Assembly: GCA_017430155.1 (NCBI GenBank) | Contig: JAFRNO010000062.1 | Coordinates: 1-10,617, forward strand | From: Kiritimatiellia bacterium | GTDB lineage: Bacteria; Verrucomicrobiota; Kiritimatiellia; RFP12; UBA1067 | DNA length: 10,617 bases | Reading direction: 5' to 3' | In this document: positions 6,663-10,617 of the stretch, piece after piece | Position numbering within the stretch: position 1 is the stretch's first letter | How the letters are laid out: the number at the start of each line of letters is the position of its first letter | Position numbers and translations under genes: made by a program | The notes under the pieces: model-generated | Told to the model about the DNA's origin: nothing | The model's database searches: none | What the model saw: the letters and a program-made list of their open reading frames with translations, nothing else

Positions 6663-6724
6663 CATTTCCGGCGCACGGATGTAGACGTTCAAGTACGGCG
6701 GCACGTCTGCGAACAAGCAACATG

Positions 6725-6798
6725 CAGCTCCAGGTCGCCCGCGTCGTGGGGCAGCCCGGAGCTGTTGTGGCGGGGCCGCGACAAGCGCGGCCGCTCCC
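6725..6798. repeat. REP-like composite palindrome, copy 2, downstream of pnp
   Basis: The 6605-6810 gap holds no gene. It contains an outer inverted repeat, CAGCTCC (6725-6731) with GGAGCTG (6758-6764), and a second perfect stem, GGCCGCG (6774-6780) with CGCGGCC (6786-6792), around a 5-base loop. The second stem resembles copy 1 at 4627-4646. The element begins 12 bases after the pnp stop and may serve as a 3'-end structure protecting or ending the rpsO-pnp message, although no U-run follows. Confidence 0.65.
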
Positions 6799-6810
6799 GA
6801 GGTTATGTCC

Positions 6811-8937
6811 TTACGCCTGCTGCTGCGCGGCGGCGTCGGCCTCCTTCATCGCCTCGCGGCGGGAGAGCTTGATGCGGCCGCGGTCGTCCACGCTCAGGCA
6901 CTTCACGCGCATCTTGTCGCCGACCTTGCAGACGGCCTCGACGTTCGGGACGCGCTTGTCGCTGAGCTCGGAGATGTGGCAGAGGCCGTCGATGCCGGGG
7001 AGTATCTGCACGAACGCGCCGAACTCCTTGATGCCGGTGACGGTGCCCTCGTAGATCTTGCCGGGTTCGGCTTCCGCCGTCGCCGCCTGGACCTCCTTCT
7101 TGGCCGCCTCCATCATGTCGCCGAGCGTGGCGAAGATGGAGACGATGCCAAAGTCGCCTTCCTCCTCGATGTCGATCTGGGCGCCGGTGCGCTCGCAGAT
7201 GCCGCGGATCGTCTCGCCGCCCTTGCCGATGAGCGCGCCGATCTTGTCCGCAGGGATCTTGATGACCTCCATGCGCGGCGCGTAGGGGCTGAGCTCGGCG
7301 CGCGGCGCGGGGATCACGCCTTCCATGAAGTCGATGATCTTCAGGCGCGCGTCGTGGGCCGCCTTGATGGCGCCCTCCACGAGGTCCCACGTGAGGCCGC
7401 GGAGCTTCAGGTCCACCTGGAAGCCCGTGATGCCCTTCTTCGTGCCGCCCACCTTGAAGTCCATGTCGCCGCAGTGGTCCTCGGCGCCGAGAATGTCGGT
7501 GACGAGCACTTTCTGCGACTGGTCGTCGTTGGTGAAGAGGCCGATCGAGATGCCGGCCACCGTGCGCTTGAGCGGCACGCCCGCGTCCATGAGGGCGAGG
7601 CAGCCGTTGCAGATGGACGCCATCGACGAGGAGCCGTTGGAGCCCATGATCTCGCTGACGACGCGGATCGAATACGGGAAGTCATCCGGAAGAACCTCCG
7701 CGATGGAGCGCTCGGCGAGCGCGCCGTGGCCGATCTCGCGGCGGCCGGTGGAGCCGAGACGGCCCACTTCGCCCGTGCAGTACGGCGGGACGTTGTAGTG
7801 GAGGATGAAGCGCTGGCTCGTGGGGCCGCCCGTCACGGAGTCGAGCTCCTGGGCGTCCTTCTTCGTGCCGAGCGTGACCGTGGCGAACGACTGCGTCTCG
7901 CCGCGCGAGAAGATCGCCGAGCCGTGGACGCGCGGGAGCACGCCCACCTGGGCCGCGAGCGGACGTATCTCGTGCTGGGCGCGACCGTCGATGCGGAGGC
8001 CCTTCTCGAGCACGTTCTTGCGGACGGTCTCGATCTCGAGGGCGTCGAAGAGGTGCACGAAGCCGACGGCGTCGATCTCGGGCCACTTCTCGCTCACCTT
8101 CTTGAGGAGGTCCTCCTTGATGGCGGAGACCTTGCCCTGGCGCTCGAGCTTGCCCTTGATGAGCAGCGCGGCCGCGAGGGCCTCGCCGCCCTCCGCGCGG
8201 ATGAAGTCCATCTTGTCCTGCGGCTGCGGCACGTCGTGGATGTCCTTGTCGGGCTTGCCGAGCGCGCGGCGCATCTCGATCTGGAGGTCGATGATCTTCT
8301 CGACTTCCTCGTGCGCGCGCTTGAGGGCGGCGAGGAAGTCCTCGTCGCTCACCTCGGCGGCGGAGCCCTCCATCATGAGGAACTTGCCGCGGATGCCGGC
8401 GTAGAGGAGGTCGATGTCGCTCTTCGCCTTCTGGTCGTGCGTGGGGTTGATCACCCACTCGCCGTCCACGCGGCCGATGCGGACGCAGCCGATCGGGCCC
8501 ATGAACGGGATCTCGCTGATGTGGAGCGCGGCCGAGGACGCGTTCACGGCGAGGAAGTCGGCCTCGCGCGTGCCGTCGCTCTGGATGAGCATCGAGTTGA
8601 CCTGCACGTCGTTGTAGTAGCCGTCGGGGAAGAGCGGGCGGATCGGACGGTCGCACATGCGGGCCGTGAGGATCTCCTTCGCGCTCGGACGCGCCTCGCG
8701 CTTGAAGAAGCCGCCCGGGAACTTGCCGGCGGCGTAGAACTTCTCGCGGTACTCGCACTGGAGCGGGAAGAAGTCGATGCCCTCGCGGGGCGTGTCGGTG
8801 TTGGTCACGGCCGTGAAGACCGTCGTGTCGCCGTACGAGACGGTGACGGCTCCGGCGGCCTGCTGCGCCAGAAGCCCCGTCTCGATGACGAGGTCCTTGC
8901 CCCCGATCGAGACTTTGAACTGCTTTGTATTCTGCAT
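6811..8937 (-). CDS. pnp: Polynucleotide phosphorylase (polyribonucleotide nucleotidyltransferase)
   Basis: PNPase degrades RNA from the 3' end by phosphorolysis and can add tails; it acts as a trimeric ring, often in the RNA degradosome. The 708-residue length is standard (E. coli 711). Order: first RNase PH domain about 1-145, all-helical linker about 210-290, second RNase PH domain about 310-535, KH domain about 555-615 with GxxG as GKGG at 571-574, S1 domain about 624-693 with GTVTGIKEFGAFV. Catalytic-site residues are intact: SSSMAS at 436-441, Asp487 and Asp493 in ILGAEDHCGDMDFK, Lys495, and GRREIGHG at 398-405. The start is the ATG at 8937, with GGGAGGA about 9 bases upstream; the frame extends to 9000 through the hairpin leader. 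It follows rpsO by 78 bases, the order seen in E. coli, where PNPase represses its own leader after RNase III cleavage. The tail is Ala/Gln-rich. Confidence 0.98.
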   Translation of the reverse strand: MQNTKQFKVSIGGKDLVIETGLLAQQAAGAVTVSYGDTTVFTAVTNTDTPREGIDFFPLQCEYREKFYAAGKFPGGFFKREARPSAKEILTARMCDRPIRPLFPDGYYNDVQVNSMLIQSDGTREADFLAVNASSAALHISEIPFMGPIGCVRIGRVDGEWVINPTHDQKAKSDIDLLYAGIRGKFLMMEGSAAEVSDEDFLAALKRAHEEVEKIIDLQIEMRRALGKPDKDIHDVPQPQDKMDFIRAEGGEALAAALLIKGKLERQGKVSAIKEDLLKKVSEKWPEIDAVGFVHLFDALEIETVRKNVLEKGLRIDGRAQHEIRPLAAQVGVLPRVHGSAIFSRGETQSFATVTLGTKKDAQELDSVTGGPTSQRFILHYNVPPYCTGEVGRLGSTGRREIGHGALAERSIAEVLPDDFPYSIRVVSEIMGSNGSSSMASICNGCLALMDAGVPLKRTVAGISIGLFTNDDQSQKVLVTDILGAEDHCGDMDFKVGGTKKGITGFQVDLKLRGLTWDLVEGAIKAAHDARLKIIDFMEGVIPAPRAELSPYAPRMEVIKIPADKIGALIGKGGETIRGICERTGAQIDIEEEGDFGIVSIFATLGDMMEAAKKEVQAATAEAEPGKIYEGTVTGIKEFGAFVQILPGIDGLCHISELSDKRVPNVEAVCKVGDKMRVKCLSVDDRGRIKLSRREAMKEADAAAQQQA

Positions 8938-8950
8938 TGGATAGTTTCCT

Positions 8951-9002
8951 CCCATGGGGGACAACGATCGGGGTCTATGGCGACCCCGAGCCCCGCCCAT
9001 GG
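8951..9002 (-). promoter_or_regulatory. Nested hairpin in the pnp leader (rpsO-pnp intergenic region)
   Basis: An inner perfect stem pairs TCGGGGTC (8968-8975) with GACCCCGA (8982-8989) around a 6-base loop. An outer pair, CCATGG at 8952-8957 and 8997-9002, can close around it with further G-C pairs. The structure ends right at the GGGAGGA ribosome site of pnp. It has no U-run, so it reads as a leader structure rather than a terminator. By position it is a candidate for the RNase III/PNPase autoregulation known from E. coli pnp. Confidence 0.7.
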
Positions 9003-9015
9003 ATTTTTCCGTATT

Positions 9016-9276
9016 TTAGCGGCGAAGCCCGAGTTTCGCGATGAGGTCCTTGTACTTCGCCTCGTCCTCGCGCTTGAGATAGTCGAGGAGCTTGCGGCGG
9101 TTGTTGACCTTGCGGAGCAGGCCGTGGCGGGACGAATGGTCCTTCTTGTTGGCCTTCAGGTGCTGCGTGAGCGCCTGGATCTCCTTGGTGAGAAGCGCGA
9201 TCTGCACTTCGGACGAGCCCGTGTCGCGATCATGGCGCTGGAACTCGGAACGGATGGCGGATTTGTCAATCTGCAT
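9016..9276 (-). CDS. rpsO: 30S ribosomal protein S15
   Basis: S15 binds 16S rRNA in the central domain early in assembly of the small subunit. The 86-residue protein is close to the usual 88-89. Family motifs: TGSSEVQIALLTKEI at 19-33, LTQHLKANKKDHSSRHGLL at 36-54, and VNNRRKLLDYLKRED at 57-71; the chain ends KLGLRR. DHSSRHGLL replaces the common DxxSRRGLL. The start is the ATG at 9276: upstream in-frame codons to 9384 are Arg/Ser-rich leader translation. The ribosome site is weak; instead an A-rich stretch (9277-9301) with two CAAAAGAAA copies precedes the start. It is first in the rpsO-pnp operon behind the promoter at 9425-9453. Confidence 0.98.
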   Translation of the reverse strand: MQIDKSAIRSEFQRHDRDTGSSEVQIALLTKEIQALTQHLKANKKDHSSRHGLLRKVNNRRKLLDYLKREDEAKYKDLIAKLGLRR

Positions 9277-9418
9277 TTTCTTTTGCTTTCTTTTGTTATT
9301 TGTACGCGTTCCGCGCCGAGGACCCCTACCCGCAGCGCGCGTGCGCAAATTCGAACATCCGCAGGAACTGGCGGACGCCCGCAACGGGGAGAAATCTCCT
9401 TAGACGGTCGCAGGAACG
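9277..9418 (-). other. Long 5' leader of rpsO
   Basis: From the predicted start near 9418 to the ATG there are about 142 untranslated bases. The distal part is GC-rich and can fold into small stems (for example GCGG/CCGC and CGCG/CGCG), and it carries a 9-base direct repeat, CGCAGGAAC on the plus strand at 9360-9368 and 9409-9417. The last 25 bases are A-rich and unstructured. S15 represses its own leader in several bacteria, so this could be an autoregulatory leader; no known S15 binding fold was recognised. Confidence 0.4.
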
Positions 9419-9424
9419 GCGAAT

Positions 9425-9453
9425 AGTGTATCATAACCTGCCGTTCCAGTCAA
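9425..9453 (-). promoter_or_regulatory. Promoter of rpsO-pnp
   Basis: Minus-strand TTGACT (9448-9453, five of six matches to TTGACA) and TACACT (9425-9430) are separated by 17 bases, and TGA precedes the -10, giving an extended -10. It is the best promoter match in the window, as expected for a ribosomal protein operon. Confidence 0.75.
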
Positions 9454-9478
9454 CTAGGAGACGCGAATATGGTATAAT
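9450..9478 (+). promoter_or_regulatory. Promoter of apbE, overlapping the rpsO promoter
   Basis: TATAAT at 9473-9478 is a perfect -10, with TGG before it (extended -10). TCAACT at 9450-9455 is a weak -35 at 17-base spacing and shares bases with the rpsO -35 on the other strand. Transcription would begin at about 9484-9486, at the apbE ATG itself. Confidence 0.65.
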
Positions 9479-9485
9479 GTGCGCC

Positions 9486-10448
9486 ATGCGTCCCTATCGC
9501 CTCATCGCCTCCCTCGCCCTCGGCGCACTCGCCGTCGGCGTGCCGATCCTGCTCGCGCGCACCAACGCGCGGCCTGCGCCGCGTCGCGTCGAATGGCCCG
9601 TCATGGGCACGGTCGCCGGCCTCACGTTCCGCGGCGGGGACGCCGCCGCGCAGGACGCCGTCCGCGAATCGGTGCAGCGCACCTACGCGCAGCTGGAAGG
9701 ACTGCTTTCCGCCTGGGCCCCCGATTCGGAACTGTGCCGCCTCGCGCGCGCGGGCGATACAAATGCCTTCGCGCAGGCCTCGCCCGCCACGCGCCCCTGC
9801 TACCAGGCGGCGCTCGCCCTCGCCGCGGCGTCCGGAAACGCCTTCAACCCGCGCGTCGGCGCGCGTCTGCGCGAACTCGGCTTCAGCCACGGACAGCACT
9901 TCAGCGACTTCGACCTCGGGGCGATCGCCAAGGGCTTCGCTGTGGACGCCGCGTGCCGCGCCCTTCCCCCGGACAGCCCCTTCGCGGGACTGCTCGTGGA
10001 CCTCGGCGGCAACCTCCGCGTCGTGCGCGGCGACTGGCGCACGGGCGTGCGCAACCCGTTCGGCGACGGCTACGCGGCAGTGATCACACTCACCAACGGC
10101 GAATCGGTTGCGACGAGCGGCAACTACGAGCGGTTCGTCGAACGCGACGGCGTGCGCTACTCGCACATCCTCGACGGACGCACCGGCGAACCCGTCACGG
10201 GCATCGCGGGCGTCACGGTGGTCACGCCGCCCGCGCTCGGGGCGACGCTGGCGGACGGTCTCTCCACCACGCTGTTCGTGCTGGGGCCAAAGGACGGCGC
10301 GCGCTTCCTGCGCGAACACGCCGACGACTACGGCGCCGCGCAGGCGCTCTGGATTCCGGACACGCCCGCGAATCCCGAGATCCTCACGACGCCGGAGATG
10401 GCCGCACGCCTTGCCGACGCCGCCTTCCCGGTCCGCGTCGTGCGCTAG
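9486..10448 (+). CDS. apbE: FAD:protein FMN transferase (ApbE/Ftp family)
   Basis: ApbE takes FMN from FAD and attaches it to a Thr/Ser in periplasmic flavoproteins such as NqrB, NqrC, RnfG and RnfD, in a Mg-dependent reaction. The 320-residue protein has the family motifs in order: PVMGTVAGLTF at 38-48, SAWAPDSELCRL at 75-86, DLGAIAKGFAVD at 143-154, LVDLGGNLRVVRG at 170-182, SVATSGNYERF at 207-217, YSHILDGRTGEPV at 225-237, and ADGLSTTLFVLG at 256-267, whose Asp is the likely metal ligand. The N-terminus has a hydrophobic stretch (about 6-24) but no lipobox Cys, so it is probably exported and perhaps membrane-anchored rather than a lipoprotein. I chose the ATG at 9486; an ATG at 9477 overlaps the -10. 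No Shine-Dalgarno is close. No NQR, RNF or other acceptor gene is in the window. Confidence 0.93.
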   Translation: MRPYRLIASLALGALAVGVPILLARTNARPAPRRVEWPVMGTVAGLTFRGGDAAAQDAVRESVQRTYAQLEGLLSAWAPDSELCRLARAGDTNAFAQASPATRPCYQAALALAAASGNAFNPRVGARLRELGFSHGQHFSDFDLGAIAKGFAVDAACRALPPDSPFAGLLVDLGGNLRVVRGDWRTGVRNPFGDGYAAVITLTNGESVATSGNYERFVERDGVRYSHILDGRTGEPVTGIAGVTVVTPPALGATLADGLSTTLFVLGPKDGARFLREHADDYGAAQALWIPDTPANPEILTTPEMAARLADAAFPVRVVR

Positions 10449-10617
10449 GCCTTCGCGACCTTGACCTTGCCGAGCTTCTGCACGTCGGCCGGCGTGAGCG
10501 CGGCGAGCGCGTCGACCAGCGCCGACAGAAACGACGCCGGCCCCTTCGCGACCTTCAGCGCCTTCTCGGAGGCGACGGCCATCGCGATGGACGCGGCCAG
10601 TGCCGCCTCCCACCGCG
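10445..10617 (-). CDS. C-terminal end of an unrecognised Ala/Lys-rich protein, cut by the window edge
   Basis: Reading leftward from the window edge, one minus-strand frame stays open for 56 codons and ends at TAG (10447-10445). The visible tail is Ala-, Val- and Lys-rich, for example EKALKVAKGPASFLSALVD and PADVQKLGKVKVAKA, probably helical. Codons end almost always in G or C (GCG, GTC, CTC, AAG), as in the neighbouring genes, which supports real coding. Its stop shares CTA with the apbE stop on the other strand (CTAG), a tight convergent junction with no terminator between them. I do not recognise the family. A short open frame could also arise by chance in such GC-rich DNA. Confidence 0.55.
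   Translation of the reverse strand, partial: RWEAALAASIAMAVASEKALKVAKGPASFLSALVDALAALTPADVQKLGKVKVAKA

Noticed and set aside
6805..9426. 873-codon plus-strand open frame antisense to pnp and rpsO
   Set aside because: Its translation is a low-complexity His/Asp/Arg/Leu/Val mix, as expected from reading GC-rich coding DNA backwards. pnp and rpsO on the minus strand have full family motifs.
9156..9434. Minus-strand frame through the rpsO leader (92 codons)
   Set aside because: Its ATG lies within the rpsO extended -10 region and it overlaps rpsO in another frame; no family resemblance.
9450..10613. 387-codon minus-strand open frame antisense to apbE
   Set aside because: Arg/Gly/Glu/Ala-rich shadow; apbE has all family motifs on the plus strand.

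Overview
The window is GC-rich bacterial chromosome with tightly packed genes. Strong third-position G/C bias leaves long antisense open frames over almost every real gene. The gene content points to a Gram-negative (diderm) bacterium that uses the MEP isoprenoid pathway, builds a lipopolysaccharide-type outer membrane and breaks down uronic acids. The many-domained secreted beta-helix protein, the KduI/KduD pair and the GC-rich intergenic hairpins fit a Verrucomicrobiota/Kiritimatiellota/Lentisphaerota-like polysaccharide degrader. That assignment is inference; no rRNA or other phylogenetic marker beyond RpsO and PNPase is present.

Layout, right to left, because nearly everything is on the minus strand. 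(a) A divergent promoter pair near 9425-9478 drives rpsO-pnp leftward and apbE rightward. rpsO (ribosomal protein S15) and pnp (polynucleotide phosphorylase) are separated by a 78-bp gap holding a nested hairpin. apbE (flavin transferase) ends on the same CTAG as a convergent, truncated minus-strand gene at the right edge. (b) 6605-6810 is a non-coding gap with a palindromic, REP-like element and the promoter of a secreted right-handed beta-helix protein with a probable carbohydrate-binding jelly-roll insertion. (c) A second, related palindrome at 4627-4646 precedes the promoter of kduI-kduD-lptF/G-like. kduI ends in a perfect 11-bp hairpin followed by a heptanucleotide tandem repeat. (d) A short Rho-independent terminator overlaps the promoter of the last unit: ispD, a calcineurin-like phosphoesterase, and the start of an outer-membrane ABC/Mce-type auxiliary lipoprotein that runs off the left edge.

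How the genes work together: the beta-helix protein probably acts outside the cytoplasm on, or binds, an acidic polysaccharide. KduI and KduD then convert the unsaturated uronate-derived 5-keto-4-deoxyuronate to 2-keto-3-deoxygluconate. The LptF/G-like permease and the auxiliary lipoprotein belong to envelope lipid transport, IspD to isoprenoid synthesis, and S15/PNPase to translation and RNA decay.

I found no CRISPR array, phage, transposase, tRNA, rRNA or toxin-antitoxin gene, and no clearly new multi-gene system. The most interesting material is in the short intergenic regions: related palindromes, a structured pnp leader, extended -10 promoters upstream of five transcription units, and an apbE transcript predicted to be leaderless or nearly so. 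No stretch over 300 bases lacks a gene; the longest gaps are 9277-9485 and 6605-6810.
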